Source: Pseudomonas pseudonitroreducens (lineage in GTDB: Bacteria > Pseudomonadota > Gammaproteobacteria > Pseudomonadales > Pseudomonadaceae). Taken from it: 64,000 nt of DNA. The DNA lies in assembly GCF_021603645.1 (NCBI RefSeq), contig NZ_BQHJ01000002.1:434001-498000 (forward strand), read 5' to 3'. The notes beneath the pieces were generated by a model. It had not been told where the DNA came from. It saw nothing but the letters and a program-made list of their open reading frames with translations, and searched no databases. Shown piece by piece: positions 1-10,822 of this stretch. Positions within the stretch are counted from its first letter, which is position 1. Each line of letters opens with the position of its first letter. Made by a program: the position numbers and the translations under genes.

Positions 1-324
1 CGTCTGGGTGATGCCCAGGCCCTGCGCCAGTTGGCGCAGCAAGGTGGCCTCGTCGGTCACCGAACGGCCGGAAATCACCACGCTGGAAACCGCGTCCTTG
101 TTGGTGCTGGCGACCAGGGCCTGGCGCAGCAGGGTCTTGCCGCTACCCAGTGGACCGGTGACGGCCAGCAGCAGGTGGCTGTAGCGCGCCAGATGGTGCA
201 GCTGGCCCAGTACGGGCTTGCGCTGCGCCGGGAAGAACTTGAAGCCCGGAACCCGCGGTGCGAACGGGTCGTGGCTGAACTGGTAGTGGGCCAGGAAGGC
301 CTCATCGGCATGCAAGCTGGACAT
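1..324 (-). CDS. AAA-type ATPase, DamX-like (partial, runs off left edge)
   Basis: The first 108 residues of a protein read leftward off the window. It starts MSSLHADEAFLAHYQF and carries a Walker A motif GPLGSGKT at about residues 57-64. This N-terminal ExeA/DamX-like ATPase arrangement is found in pseudomonads downstream of aroB, where the full protein usually ends in a periplasmic SPOR domain that binds denuded septal peptidoglycan; that C-terminus lies outside the window. The start codon sits 6 nt downstream of the aroB stop, so the two are almost certainly co-transcribed and probably translationally coupled. The role in cell division or envelope is inferred from family and position only. 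Confidence 0.75.
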   Translation of the reverse strand, partial: MSSLHADEAFLAHYQFSHDPFAPRVPGFKFFPAQRKPVLGQLHHLARYSHLLLAVTGPLGSGKTLLRQALVASTNKDAVSSVVISGRSVTDEATLLRQLAQGLGITQT

Positions 325-330
325 GGGACC

Positions 331-1437
331 TCAGTGTTCTCCTGCCTGACCGACCAGTGCCTGGTAGTCAGCGCGCAGTGTTTCTTCCAGAATCTCACGG
401 GGGAATTCGGCGGTTACGACCGCGCCCCCCAGCCCTTGGAGCAATACCAGACGCAGACGGCCATCGAGCACTTTCTTGTCGACAGCCATGTGCTCGAGAA
501 AATGCTCGGCATTCATTTCCTGCGGCGGGATCACCGGCAGCTTCGCCGCGGCCAGCAGACGGATACCGCGATCGAGTTCGGCCTTTGTCAGCCATCCCAG
601 CCGATGCGACATCTCAAGTGCCATCACGGTTCCCGCTCCCACCGCTTCGCCGTGCAGCCAGACGCCATAGCCCATGTGGGTCTCGATGGCGTGACCGAAG
701 GTGTGGCCCAGGTTGAGCGTGGCGCGGACCCCGGTTTCTTTCTCGTCGGCACCGACCACCCGCGCCTTGGCCGCACAGGAGCGCTCGATGGCTTCGGTCA
801 GCGCGCCCGTCTCCAGCGCCAGCAGATCGTCCATATGCGCTTCCAGCCAGGTGAGGAAGGGCTCGTCGCAGATGAAACCGTACTTGATCACTTCCGCCAG
901 GCCCGCCGACAGCTCGCGGGGCGGCAAGGTCTTCAGGGTCGCGGTATCGATGACCACGGCCTGGGGCTGGTAGAAGGCCCCGACCATGTTCTTGCCCAGC
1001 GGGTGGTTGATGCCGGTCTTGCCACCGACGGAAGAATCCACCTGGGACAACAGCGTGGTCGGCACCTGGATGAAATCGACTCCGCGCTGGTAGCAGGCCG
1101 CCGCAAAGCCGGTCATATCGCCAATCACGCCACCGCCGAGGGCAATCAGCGTGGTCTTGCGGTCATGGCGCGCCGTCAGCAGGCCATCGAAAATCAGTTG
1201 CAGGGTTTCCCACTGCTTGTAGGCCTCGCCATCAGGCAGCACGACCGTGGTGACCTTGTAGCCGGCCAGGGTCTTCTGCAGTCGATCCAGGTACAGCGGC
1301 GCGATGGTTTCATTGGTGACGATGGCTACCTGGCGGCCGCGGATGTGCGGCTCGAAGTAGCGCAGATCATCCAGCAGCCCCTCACCGATATAGATCGGGT
1401 AGCTGCGATCGGCCAGATCGACATTGAGTGTGCGCAT
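331..1437 (-). CDS. aroB: 3-dehydroquinate synthase
   Basis: Converts DAHP to 3-dehydroquinate, the second step of the shikimate pathway, using NAD+ and a divalent metal in the cytoplasm. The 368-residue protein is of normal length. It shows the nucleotide-binding stretch [10 protein letters not shown] (101-110), DSSVGGKTG (134-142), and the metal ligands Glu182, His245 and His262 (numbers by alignment to E. coli AroB). The start was set at [10 protein letters not shown], five codons inside the longest frame, because family members begin there. It follows aroK by about 50 nt in the order pilMNOPQ-aroK-aroB, the common gammaproteobacterial arrangement. Confidence 0.97.
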   Translation of the reverse strand: MRTLNVDLADRSYPIYIGEGLLDDLRYFEPHIRGRQVAIVTNETIAPLYLDRLQKTLAGYKVTTVVLPDGEAYKQWETLQLIFDGLLTARHDRKTTLIALGGGVIGDMTGFAAACYQRGVDFIQVPTTLLSQVDSSVGGKTGINHPLGKNMVGAFYQPQAVVIDTATLKTLPPRELSAGLAEVIKYGFICDEPFLTWLEAHMDDLLALETGALTEAIERSCAAKARVVGADEKETGVRATLNLGHTFGHAIETHMGYGVWLHGEAVGAGTVMALEMSHRLGWLTKAELDRGIRLLAAAKLPVIPPQEMNAEHFLEHMAVDKKVLDGRLRLVLLQGLGGAVVTAEFPREILEETLRADYQALVGQAGEH

Positions 1438-1487
1438 GAAACCCCCAGGCAAGAAAGGGGACTAGGATACCGCAGATTGCAGCGCCG

Positions 1488-2006
1488 TTAATGGCGCTCC
1501 AGCTCACGCAGACGCTCCATGATCTCCAGAACGACATGACGCGGAGGCCGCTCGTCGGTTTCGATGATCACGTCGGCAATTTCGCGATAAAGCGGATCGC
1601 GCATCTGCATGAGGTCACGAAGGATCTGTTCCGGATTGGGCTTCTGCAGCAATGGGCGATTCTTGTCGCGCGCCGTGCGCGAGATCTGCTGCTCGACCGA
1701 GGCATGCAGGTAGATCACCTTGCCGCCATTCTTGAGGATCAGGCGATTGGCGTCGCGCATGACCGCGCCGCCGCCCGTGGCGATTACCATGCCCCCTTCA
1801 TCGCACAGCTCGGCCAGCATCGCTTGCTCACGCTCGCGGAAACCAGCCTCGCCCTCGACATCGAATATCCAGGGGATGTTGGCTCCGCAGCGCTGCTCGA
1901 TCTCTTTATCCGAATCTTTGAAGACGAGGTGAAGCTCTTTGGCGAGAAGACGCCCGATGGTGCTTTTACCAGCACCCATCGGGCCTACCAGAATCAAATT
2001 GGACAC
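1488..2006 (-). CDS. aroK: Shikimate kinase
   Basis: Phosphorylates shikimate at the 3-OH with ATP. Walker [10 protein letters not shown] lies at residues 8-16. The substrate-binding part reads DSDKEIE, and the GGGAV shikimate loop and the arginine-rich lid NRPLL are visible. The start used here is GTG at 2006, giving 172 residues beginning (M)SNLILVG, which matches the usual family N-terminus and length. A TTG four codons upstream at 2018 would overlap the end of pilQ and is the alternative. Neither has a strong ribosome binding site, which suggests translational coupling to pilQ. Confidence 0.95.
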   Translation of the reverse strand: MSNLILVGPMGAGKSTIGRLLAKELHLVFKDSDKEIEQRCGANIPWIFDVEGEAGFREREQAMLAELCDEGGMVIATGGGAVMRDANRLILKNGGKVIYLHASVEQQISRTARDKNRPLLQKPNPEQILRDLMQMRDPLYREIADVIIETDERPPRHVVLEIMERLRELERH

Positions 2007-2014
2007 GACATTGA

Positions 2015-4192
2015 TCAACGGCCGACTGCAATGGCCTGATTATTCATGATCCGCGGAGTAAGGAAAACCAGCAGCTCGTTCTTGCTGTCGGTTACCGAGT
2101 CGCGACGGAACAGTCGGCCCAGGAACGGAACGTCGCCCAGGAACGGAACCTTGTCGGTTGCCTTGGTCTGGGTGTTGGAGAACACACCACCGATCACGAT
2201 GGTTTCGCCATCGTTGACCAGTACCTTGGCGTTGACTTCGTTCTTCTTGATCGGCGGCACGCCGTTCAGCGCGTTGGCGTAGTCCGGTTCGTCCTTGTTG
2301 ACCTTCACTTCCATGATGATGCGGTTGTCCGGAGTGATCTGCGGAGTCACTTCCAGGGACAGCGCCGCCTCCTTGAAGGACACCGAAGTCGCACCACTCG
2401 AGCTGGCTTCCTGATACGGAATCTCCGAGCCCTTGAGGATCTTCGCGGTTTCCTTGTCGGAAGTGACGACCTTCGGCTGGGAAACCACCTCGCCGTTGCC
2501 GCCTTTCTCCATGGCGGACAGCTGCAGGTCGAGAATCGCGTTGTTGGACACGAAGCCGATGCCAATGCCGGAGGTGGCGTTGGTCGCGCCCAGGTCGACA
2601 GAGGGAGTCGGCGAGTTGTTGGTGGTCGGCAGCGTACACCCACCGGTGAACGGACCACAGCTGGTACCGTTGCTACCACCTACACCAATGTTGCCGTCCT
2701 TGCCCCAGCTGGCCCAGTTGCCGAAGGTGAAGGCGCCACCCCAGCGAACCCCGAGGCTCTTGCTGTAGTCGACCGATGCTTCGACGATACGAGCTTCGAT
2801 CATCACCTGGCGAACCGGAATGTCCAGCTGGGCCACGATACGACGCAGCTCGTCCAGTCGATCCTGGGTCTGGTAGGCGATGATGGCGTTGGTGCGATCG
2901 TCGACAGTAATCGAACCACGATTATCCGCGCCACCAGCACCCGGCGCTCCACCGGCACCAGTCACCGACTGGAACAGCTTGGCGATGTCCGACGCCTTGG
3001 CGTAGTTCACCTGGATCAGCTCACGGCGCAGCGGGGCCAGTTCGGAAATCTGCTTCTGCGCTTCGAGCTCCTGGCGTTCGCGAGCGGCAATTTCGTCCGC
3101 CGGAGCGACCAGCAGGACGTTACCGACCTTGCGCTTGTCCAGCCCCTTGGTCTTCAGCACCAGGTCCAGCGCCTGGTCCCACGGCACGTTCTGCAGGCGC
3201 AGGGTGATGCTGCCCTGAACAGTGTCGGAAGCGACCAGGTTAAGGTCGGTGAAGTCAGCGATCAGCTGGAGGACCGAACGGACATCGATGTCCTGGAAGT
3301 TCAGCGACAGCTTCTCGCCGGTGTAGGCGAAGGTGTCCTTCTTGCGCTTCTCCGCATCATCCTGGGTCAGCGGCTTGATGCTGACGGTCATGCGGTTGTC
3401 GGTCTGGTAAACGAGATAATCGTACAGGCCGGTGGGTTCGATAGAGATGCTCGCCTTGTCACCGGCAGCGGAGGCGTTGACGAACTGCACCGGCGTGGCG
3501 AAGTCCTTCACGTCCAGACGAACACGCAGGTTGTCGGGCAGTTGGGTACGCGGGAAGTCCAGGCGAATCTTGCCGCCCTGTTCCTGAATGTCGGGGCTGA
3601 CAGTCGGATCGGACAGATCGATCACGACGTTGCCTTCGCCCTGCTCACCGCGCTGGAAGTCGATATTGCGGATCGCCTTGCCGGCCGGAATGTAAGGCTT
3701 GGGCTGGGCCGGTTTGGCAACCGGCGCGGAAGACGGTGCAGCAGAAGCGTAGGAGCTGGAAGTTGCGCCGGCCCCGCCGACCACGACGTACAGGTTCGAA
3801 CCTTCGGCACGCGTGGTGTATGGCACCAGGGTGCTCAGATTGACGATCAGGCGGGTACGGTCCTTGGCCTCGACCACGGTCAGGCTGCGGGCATTGCCCA
3901 CTCCCAGCTCGCGGTTCTTGCTGCCCAGTTTGTTCTGCACGCCTGGCAGGTCCAGCGCGATGCGCGCCGGCTGCTCAATGGTGTAACCACGCGGCGCAGC
4001 CACCGGCTCGTCGAAGCCGAGTTTCAGCTCCACGCGGTCGCCCGGCAGGGCTGCGACATCGACGCTCTGCAGGTTCGCGGCCAGCAGGGCCGGCGCAAAT
4101 ACGGCCGCGAGCACGGAAATGCCCAGGCGGGAAAGCTTTCTATTCATCGTCTGAATCCGTCGTGCAGACTGCTGTTTGTTATCCATGTTCAT
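2015..4192 (-). CDS. pilQ: Type IV pilus outer-membrane secretin PilQ
   Basis: Forms the multimeric outer-membrane channel through which the type IV pilus extends. The 725-residue frame shows a Sec signal segment (around [24 protein letters not shown]), two N-terminal AMIN domains that bind peptidoglycan, secretin N0/N1 repeats in the middle, and the C-terminal secretin domain ending in the conserved GRLFRRD...[10 protein letters not shown] stretch. The start at 4192 was chosen because it lies 8 nt after the pilP stop behind a GGGCGGGG purine run. An internal ATG at 4147 gives a more compact signal peptide and is a real alternative. A Gly/Ala-rich linker (about residues 419-430) and a Gly/Ser/Asn-rich insert (about 510-545) are variable parts of the family. 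Confidence 0.97.
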   Translation of the reverse strand: MNMDNKQQSARRIQTMNRKLSRLGISVLAAVFAPALLAANLQSVDVAALPGDRVELKLGFDEPVAAPRGYTIEQPARIALDLPGVQNKLGSKNRELGVGNARSLTVVEAKDRTRLIVNLSTLVPYTTRAEGSNLYVVVGGAGATSSSYASAAPSSAPVAKPAQPKPYIPAGKAIRNIDFQRGEQGEGNVVIDLSDPTVSPDIQEQGGKIRLDFPRTQLPDNLRVRLDVKDFATPVQFVNASAAGDKASISIEPTGLYDYLVYQTDNRMTVSIKPLTQDDAEKRKKDTFAYTGEKLSLNFQDIDVRSVLQLIADFTDLNLVASDTVQGSITLRLQNVPWDQALDLVLKTKGLDKRKVGNVLLVAPADEIAARERQELEAQKQISELAPLRRELIQVNYAKASDIAKLFQSVTGAGGAPGAGGADNRGSITVDDRTNAIIAYQTQDRLDELRRIVAQLDIPVRQVMIEARIVEASVDYSKSLGVRWGGAFTFGNWASWGKDGNIGVGGSNGTSCGPFTGGCTLPTTNNSPTPSVDLGATNATSGIGIGFVSNNAILDLQLSAMEKGGNGEVVSQPKVVTSDKETAKILKGSEIPYQEASSSGATSVSFKEAALSLEVTPQITPDNRIIMEVKVNKDEPDYANALNGVPPIKKNEVNAKVLVNDGETIVIGGVFSNTQTKATDKVPFLGDVPFLGRLFRRDSVTDSKNELLVFLTPRIMNNQAIAVGR

Positions 4193-4200
4193 CCCCGCCC

Positions 4201-4725
4201 TTAGGAGCGTTCCTTGAGAGTCAGGCTGCGCGGACGCTCCAGCCAGCCGCCCTCACCATCAGGAACGATTTCAATCACGTCGATCTTGGCTTCGCTGATC
4301 GCAACGATCTTGCCGTCGTTGCGCCCAAGGTAGTCACCCACTCGCACTCGGTGCACCCCTCCTGCACCTTTGACGAGGGCAAATACCTGACTGTCCTTGG
4401 CCAGGGTACCGACCATTTCGAAGGTTTCGATGTTGAACCCCTCGAGGAACTGCTTGACCCGGGTTTCGTCAGGCTTGACGACCTTGTTGCCCTTTTGCTT
4501 CACCGCCAGGTCGATCTTCACCGGCGGCTGGAACGGGCTACGCAGGGACGAGGCGCTGTAGGTGAACGCCTCGTAGGCCTGGAACTTCGGCAATGGTTCG
4601 ATAGCGCCCTTGGGACGCGCCCGGACTTCATCCAGGTAGGCTTGCAAGTCGGCGAAATCGCCTCCCGAGCCACAACCGTTCAAAGTCAGGAGCAGGAAAC
4701 TGCAGATAATCAGGCGCCCCCTCAT
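4201..4725 (-). CDS. pilP: Type IV pilus assembly lipoprotein PilP
   Basis: Periplasmic lipoprotein that links the inner-membrane PilMNO platform to the PilQ secretin. The 174-residue precursor has a type II signal peptide with lipobox LNGC (Cys18), an unstructured Pro-rich stretch that contacts PilN/PilO, and a C-terminal beta-domain (about residues 90-170) that binds the N0 domain of PilQ. The start codon overlaps the pilO stop by four bases (ATGA), so translation is probably coupled. Confidence 0.96.
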   Translation of the reverse strand: MRGRLIICSFLLLTLNGCGSGGDFADLQAYLDEVRARPKGAIEPLPKFQAYEAFTYSASSLRSPFQPPVKIDLAVKQKGNKVVKPDETRVKQFLEGFNIETFEMVGTLAKDSQVFALVKGAGGVHRVRVGDYLGRNDGKIVAISEAKIDVIEIVPDGEGGWLERPRSLTLKERS

Positions 4726-5372
4726 TTATTGGCTCCTGCAGTCGGGGCAGCTACTTTCACGCCCTTGTCGTTGTACCGATAGGTTTTTGCCAGGATGCTC
4801 ATGCGCAGCTTCGAGGTGCTATCCGGGCTTTCCGGCTTGATCTCGAAATCATGCAGCGTGACGATCCGCGGCAGGCTGGCCACACCGCTGACGAAGGTTG
4901 CCAGGTCGTGGTACCCGCCCACGACGCTGATCTGGATCGGCAGCTCGATATAGAACTGCTGCGCGACTTCCGGCAGCAGCTTGATCTCTTCGAACTCCAG
5001 ACCACTGCCCAGGCCTGTACGCGTGATGTCCTCCAGCAGCCCTGGCACCTCGGTATCGCTCGGCAGCTGCCGCAGCAGGGCACCGAAGGACTCTTCCATC
5101 TCCTTCATCTGCACCTTGTAGGCATCCAGGTTCGCAGCCTGGAATGCCTTGGCCGAGAACTGCTGCTTGAGCGTCTGCTCTTCCTCGCGATTTTGGTCGA
5201 GTTGCTCCTGCAGCTCCTTGAGATGGAAGTTGTACCCAAGCGCCAGCACCACGGCCACCACCAGTACGCAGGCGATGAACTTGACCGCCGCTGGCCAGGA
5301 GCCGACGTTGTTGAAGTCAAGATCGTTGATATCGATCTTGCGCAAGCTCTCCAGAGAACTGGCCAGACTCAT
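4722..5372 (-). CDS. pilO: Type IV pilus inner-membrane alignment protein PilO
   Basis: Bitopic inner-membrane protein that heterodimerises with PilN. The 216 residues comprise a short cytoplasmic N-terminus, one transmembrane helix (about residues 27-46, AVKFIACVLVVAVVLALGY), a coiled coil rich in Glu/Gln (about 50-95), and a periplasmic ferredoxin-like domain. It overlaps both neighbours by four bases. The C-terminus has a short polar tail (VKVAAPTAGANK) slightly beyond the length I recall for P. aeruginosa PilO. Confidence 0.96.
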   Translation of the reverse strand: MSLASSLESLRKIDINDLDFNNVGSWPAAVKFIACVLVVAVVLALGYNFHLKELQEQLDQNREEEQTLKQQFSAKAFQAANLDAYKVQMKEMEESFGALLRQLPSDTEVPGLLEDITRTGLGSGLEFEEIKLLPEVAQQFYIELPIQISVVGGYHDLATFVSGVASLPRIVTLHDFEIKPESPDSTSKLRMSILAKTYRYNDKGVKVAAPTAGANK

Positions 5373-5961
5373 TTCTTGGCTCCTTGCGCAGCGCTCTTCT
5401 TATCCTGATCCTCGCTGCCGGGCTGGGTCTGCTGCACCGTCAGCTGGAACACGTTCGCCTGATCCAGGGCACCCTGGGTAACTGCTTTCACCTCGGTCAG
5501 GTTCGGCGATGTCAGCCACTCCGAGGAGTCCAGATTACGCATGAGATTGGACACGCGATTGTTGGACTCGGCCGCGCCGGCAATGGCGATGGACTTCCCG
5601 TTCATCTTCAGGCCGGTGTAGTACACGCCGTCCGGCAAAGTGCGAACCAACTGATCGAACACCCGGCCAATGATCGGACGGTTGCCTTGCAGGTCCTGAA
5701 TGATCTTCATCCGCTCCAGCAGTTGCTGGCGGCGAGTCTTCAGCTCGCTGATCTCCTTGATCCGCGCATCCAGCACGGCGATTTCCTTGCGCAGGAAATC
5801 GTTGCGCGCATTCTGGTTCTCGATGGCCGAATTGAAGTACTGGTCGCCCAGGAAGATCACGGCTCCGGAAGCCAGCAACACAGCGCCCAGGATCACCAGG
5901 AAGCGCTGCTTGCGCTCCTCACGCAGCTGCTCCCGCCACGGCAATAGGTTGATGCGTGCCA

Positions 5962-5962
<1 letters not shown>
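5369..5962 (-). CDS. pilN: Type IV pilus inner-membrane alignment protein PilN
   Basis: Partner of PilO. The conserved cytoplasmic N-terminus MARINLLPWRE is the segment that docks in PilM. A transmembrane helix follows (about residues 22-42), then a coiled coil and a periplasmic domain. Its length of 197 residues is typical. The ATG shares bases with the pilM TGA stop (TGATG), indicating coupling. The C-terminal tail is Lys/Asp/Gln-rich and low-complexity. Confidence 0.96.
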
Positions 5963-7053
<1,091 letters not shown>

Positions 7054-7108
7054 TTACGGACGATTTATGTTTTTCCACATTAGATACCAGACTTGACAGC
7101 TTCGCAAA

Positions 7109-7138
7109 TGGCTCGCCAGCAAAAAAACTGCTTATAAT
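7109..7138 (+). promoter_or_regulatory. Possible sigma-70 promoter for ponA
   Basis: A perfect -10 hexamer TATAAT lies at 7133-7138, 73 bp before the ponA start, with only a weak -35 (TGGCTC) 18 bp upstream. A TTGACA at 7093-7098 is too far away to pair with it. The 185 bp gap also has to drive pilM on the other strand. Confidence 0.4.
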
Positions 7139-7211
7139 GTGATCAGCTTTTCCCTTTTTACCGCGCCATCCGCTTAACTCTTTCTTTTCTCTGGAAATCC
7201 AAGACCTTCCG

Positions 7212-9641
7212 ATGCGCCTGCTGAAGTTTCTGTGGTGGACTTGCGTCACCATTATTTGTGGAGTGCTGCTCAGTTTCAGCGGCGCCTATCTGTACCTCAG
7301 CCCGAACCTCCCGTCCGTGGAGGCCTTGCGCAACGTGCGGTTGCAGATGCCGCTGCGCGTGTACAGTGCTGATAACAAATTGATAGCAGAGTTTGGCGAG
7401 ATGCGCCGAACGCCGATTCGATTTGCTGAAATCCCCCCGGATTTCACCCACGCACTGTTATCGGCTGAAGATGACAATTTCGCCAACCATTATGGCGTGG
7501 ACGTCAAAAGCCTGATGCGTGCTGCCGCGCAATTATTGAAAACCGGTCACATACAGACCGGCGGCAGCACCATCACCATGCAGGTGGCAAAGAACTACTT
7601 CCTCACCAACGAGCGAAGCTTCTCCCGCAAAATCAACGAGATACTGCTCGCCCTGCAGATCGAGCGCTCGCTCACCAAGGACGAAATCCTCGAGCTCTAC
7701 GTCAACAAGATCTACCTGGGCAACCGCGCCTACGGCGTGGAAGCCGCCGCTCAGGTCTATTACGGCAAATCCATCAAAGACTTGAGCCTGGCGCAGATGG
7801 CGATGATCGCCGGCCTGCCCAAGGCACCCTCGCGCTACAACCCGCTGGCCAACGCCGCGCGAAGCCTGGAACGGCGCAACTGGATTCTCGAGCGCATGCT
7901 CAAGCTCGGCTTCATCGACCAGCAGCGCTACCAGGCCGCGATTCAGGAGCCGGTCGGCGCTTCTTATCACGTCCAGACGCCAGAGCTGACAGCCCCCTAC
8001 ATCGCCGAGATGGCCCGCGCCGAGCTGGTCGGTCGTTTCGGTGGCGATGCTTACACCGAGGGCTATCGCGTCTACACCACAGTGCGCAGCAATCTTCAGG
8101 AAGACGCCAACACCGCCCTGCGCGAAGGCCTTCAGGATTACGACCAGCGCCACGGCTACCGCGGCCCGGAAACCCGCCTCCCCGGCAAGACTCGTGACGC
8201 CTGGCGCCAGGCCATCGCACAGCAGCGCCCGCTGGGCGGCCTGGAGCCGGCCATCGTTACCCAGGTCGAGAAGAGCGGCGCCATGGTCATGACCCGCGAC
8301 GGCAAGGAAGAAGCCCTGAGCTGGGACGGCATGAAGTGGGCCCGTCCCTATCTGAGCAACAACAGCATGGGCCGCATGCCCAGCCAGCCCAGCGATGTAG
8401 TACAGGCCGGTGACGTGATCCGCGTGCAGCGCAAGGACGATGGCTCGCTGCGCCTGTCCCAGGTACCGGCCGCGCAGAGCGCGCTGGTGTCGCTCAACCC
8501 GCAGGACGGCGCGATCATGGCGCTGGTGGGCGGTTTCTCCTTCGAGCAGAGCAACTACAACCGCGCCACCCAGGCGCGTCGCCAGCCCGGCTCGAGCTTC
8601 AAACCGTTCATCTACAGCTGCGCGCTGGACAACGGCTTCACCGCCGCTTCGCTGATCAACGATGCGCCAGTGGTGTTCTACGACGAGTACCTGGACAAGG
8701 TCTGGCGCCCGAAGAACGACACCAATACCTTCCTCGGCCCGATCCCCATGCGTGAGGCACTGTACAAGTCGCGCAACATGGTTTCGATCCGCATCCTCCA
8801 GGCCCTGGGCGTCAATCGCGCACGCGACTGCATCAGCAAGTTCGGCCTGAACAAGGATGACCTGCCGCCGAACCTCTCCATGGCCCTGGGCACCGCCACC
8901 CTGACCCCGATGGAAATCGCCAGCGCCTGGACCGTCTTCGCCAACGGCGGCTTCAAGGTTTCACCTCACGTCGTGCAGCGCATCGAGAGCCGCGATGGGC
9001 AGGTGCTGTACCAGGCCAACCCGCCGAGCATTCCGCAGAACGAGGAACAGGTGCAAACCCCGCCGCAACCGGCCGCCACCGACGCCTTCGGCAACGATGA
9101 CCCGAGCCAGGCCAAGACCACCATCGAGCCGGCAGCCGCCGAGCGCGTCATCGATGCCCGCACCGCGTACATCATGACCAGCATGCTGCAGGACGTGATC
9201 AAGCGCGGCACCGGCCGTCGCGCCCTGGCACTCAAGCGCGATGACCTGGCGGGCAAGACTGGCACCACCAACGAGTCGAAGGATGCCTGGTTCTCCGGCT
9301 TCAATGCCGACTTCATGACCACCGTGTGGGTCGGCTTCGACCAGCCGGAAAGCCTCGGCCGCGCCGAGTACGGTGGCAACGTCGCCCTGCCGATCTGGAT
9401 GCGCTACATGGGCGCGGCATTGAAAGACAAGCCGTCGCACCTGCTGCCCGAGCCACCTGGCCTGGTCAGCCTGCGGATCGATCCGGTCACCGGCCGCGCA
9501 GCGCCTCCGGGCACGCCGGGAGCGTACTTCGAACTGTTCAAGAACGAAGACACGCCACCCTCGATGAACGAACTCGCGCCCGGCAGCGCTCCCGGCAGCG
9601 GCATGCCAGCCGACGAAGAAGCGCCGATCGATCTGTTCTGA
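7212..9641 (+). CDS. ponA: Penicillin-binding protein 1A, bifunctional transglycosylase/transpeptidase
   Basis: Class A PBP that polymerises glycan strands and cross-links peptidoglycan in the periplasm; also called mrcA. The 809 residues contain an N-terminal membrane anchor (about 8-30) and a GT51 glycosyltransferase domain with catalytic Glu86 in SAEDDNF and the GGSTITMQ motif. An OB-like insert follows, then the transpeptidase domain with SSFK (nucleophile Ser461), SRN (about 519-521) and KTGTT near residue 682. The C-terminus ends EEAPIDLF. Divergent from pilM, as in other pseudomonads, and followed by a clear terminator. Confidence 0.98.
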   Translation: MRLLKFLWWTCVTIICGVLLSFSGAYLYLSPNLPSVEALRNVRLQMPLRVYSADNKLIAEFGEMRRTPIRFAEIPPDFTHALLSAEDDNFANHYGVDVKSLMRAAAQLLKTGHIQTGGSTITMQVAKNYFLTNERSFSRKINEILLALQIERSLTKDEILELYVNKIYLGNRAYGVEAAAQVYYGKSIKDLSLAQMAMIAGLPKAPSRYNPLANAARSLERRNWILERMLKLGFIDQQRYQAAIQEPVGASYHVQTPELTAPYIAEMARAELVGRFGGDAYTEGYRVYTTVRSNLQEDANTALREGLQDYDQRHGYRGPETRLPGKTRDAWRQAIAQQRPLGGLEPAIVTQVEKSGAMVMTRDGKEEALSWDGMKWARPYLSNNSMGRMPSQPSDVVQAGDVIRVQRKDDGSLRLSQVPAAQSALVSLNPQDGAIMALVGGFSFEQSNYNRATQARRQPGSSFKPFIYSCALDNGFTAASLINDAPVVFYDEYLDKVWRPKNDTNTFLGPIPMREALYKSRNMVSIRILQALGVNRARDCISKFGLNKDDLPPNLSMALGTATLTPMEIASAWTVFANGGFKVSPHVVQRIESRDGQVLYQANPPSIPQNEEQVQTPPQPAATDAFGNDDPSQAKTTIEPAAAERVIDARTAYIMTSMLQDVIKRGTGRRALALKRDDLAGKTGTTNESKDAWFSGFNADFMTTVWVGFDQPESLGRAEYGGNVALPIWMRYMGAALKDKPSHLLPEPPGLVSLRIDPVTGRAAPPGTPGAYFELFKNEDTPPSMNELAPGSAPGSGMPADEEAPIDLF

Positions 9642-9645
9642 CGCA

Positions 9646-9676
9646 AAGGCCCCTCCCAGGAGGGGCCTTCTCATTT
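9646..9676 (+). terminator. Rho-independent terminator of ponA
   Basis: An 11-bp GC-rich inverted repeat (AAGGCCCCTCC / GGAGGGGCCTT) starts 4 nt after the ponA stop and is followed by TCTCATTTT. A second small palindrome, CGGGAATCATTCCCG, lies just beyond at 9678-9692. Confidence 0.85.
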
Positions 9677-9817
9677 TCGGGAATCATTCCCGATAAAATC
9701 ATGGCATTTAGCCAAATCATTGATTAATCTGGGCTTTGCGGCGGCGAACAACCCCAGACGACCGACCCCATCCGGCGCGTCAGGGGCTTCCCGCAGCAAC
9801 TTCATCAGGAGCTTCGA

Positions 9818-10285
9818 ATGCCGCGCCCCCTGCTTGGCTGGTTGTTCTGCCTGATCGCCCTCATGCTTGGCGCACCTCTGCTACGCCTGCTCGCGCAGCC
9901 CCGTTCGCTCGAACCCGCCCCTGATCTCGTCTATCTGGACCAACTGTTTGCCGTGCTGATTGCCAGCGCCGGCCTGGCCGGGCTGTTCATCGCTTTCCTG
10001 CTGCGGCTCGCAGGGCGAATCCTGGTGGCATTGCTGCTCCTGGTACCGGCCATCATCCTTTGCGCATGGCACCTGACCCATACCCACCTCGGCCCGGTAT
10101 CACCGACGACAGAACAATACGAGCTGCTGCTGGCGGGCCTGGCGGTCTACGCCGTGGCGCTGGCGGGTATCCACTGGCTGAACCAGGGCGAGGGCGGTCC
10201 GCGCAAAGCGCTACGCTACCTCGGCCTCGCCTTGCTGCTGCCCTGGTGCCTGGGGCTGTTCTACCTGGGGCGCCTCTATTACTGA
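9818..10285 (+). CDS. Uncharacterised four-helix membrane protein
   Basis: I do not recognise this 155-residue protein. It starts at ATG 9818 with an AGGAG ribosome binding site at 9807-9811. Four hydrophobic segments are visible: about residues 5-27, 44-66, 67-90 and 103-120, plus a C-terminal one at 135-150, so four or five membrane spans. Charged residues are few and sit in the loops (QPRSLEPAPD, NQGEGGPRK). Codon use and GC match the neighbours. It converges on the metallopeptidase gene with a 7-bp overlap of the 3' ends. No function is proposed. Confidence 0.7.
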   Translation: MPRPLLGWLFCLIALMLGAPLLRLLAQPRSLEPAPDLVYLDQLFAVLIASAGLAGLFIAFLLRLAGRILVALLLLVPAIILCAWHLTHTHLGPVSPTTEQYELLLAGLAVYAVALAGIHWLNQGEGGPRKALRYLGLALLLPWCLGLFYLGRLYY

Positions 10286-10773
10286 GGCAGGTCGCGCCAG
10301 GTCAGGTAGACGCGCAAGTCGAACTCCAACTGGTGGTAGCCGGGCAGCATATGCTCGCAAAGCTGGTAGAAGGATTTGCTGTGGTCGCGCTCCTTCAGGT
10401 GCGCCAGCTCATGGACGACGATCATCTGCAGGAACTCGGGGGCCGCCTCCTTGAACAGCGAGGCAACGCGGATTTCCTTCTTCGCCTTGAGCTTGCCGCC
10501 CTGCACCCGCGAGATCGCCGTGTTCAGCCCCAGGGCACGCTGCACCACGTCCAGTTTGTTGTCGTAGAGCACCTTGTCCACTGCCGGCGCGGTGCGCATG
10601 TACTGCTGCTTGAGGTCCATGGCGTAGCTGTACAGCGCCTTGTCGCTCTGCACGTCGTGGCGACCGGGGTAGCGGCGCTCCAGGTACTCGCCGAGACGAT
10701 CCTGCTCGATGAGCTGGCGCACCTGGTCCTGGAGTTGCGGCGGATAGGCCTGGAGATAGCGAAGCGGCGACAT
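10279..10773 (-). CDS. YgjP-like (DUF45/M48) metal-dependent hydrolase
   Basis: A 164-residue protein with zinc-protease signature HELAH followed by LKERDHSKSFY, the pattern of the YgjP/WLM/SprT-like group. Activity on peptides is assumed from the motif; members of this family are poorly characterised. No signal peptide, so cytoplasmic. The 3' end overlaps the convergent membrane-protein gene, and 49 bp separate its start from the next gene upstream on the same strand. Confidence 0.8.
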   Translation of the reverse strand: MSPLRYLQAYPPQLQDQVRQLIEQDRLGEYLERRYPGRHDVQSDKALYSYAMDLKQQYMRTAPAVDKVLYDNKLDVVQRALGLNTAISRVQGGKLKAKKEIRVASLFKEAAPEFLQMIVVHELAHLKERDHSKSFYQLCEHMLPGYHQLEFDLRVYLTWRDLPQ

Positions 10774-10822
10774 GGGGAGCGACTGGCGGAGGAAACAGCC
10801 ACCAGTCTACCCCATTCGCCAA

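Noticed and set aside
7093-7098. TTGACA as -35 of ponA
   Set aside because: 34 bp from the TATAAT, far beyond an allowed spacer.
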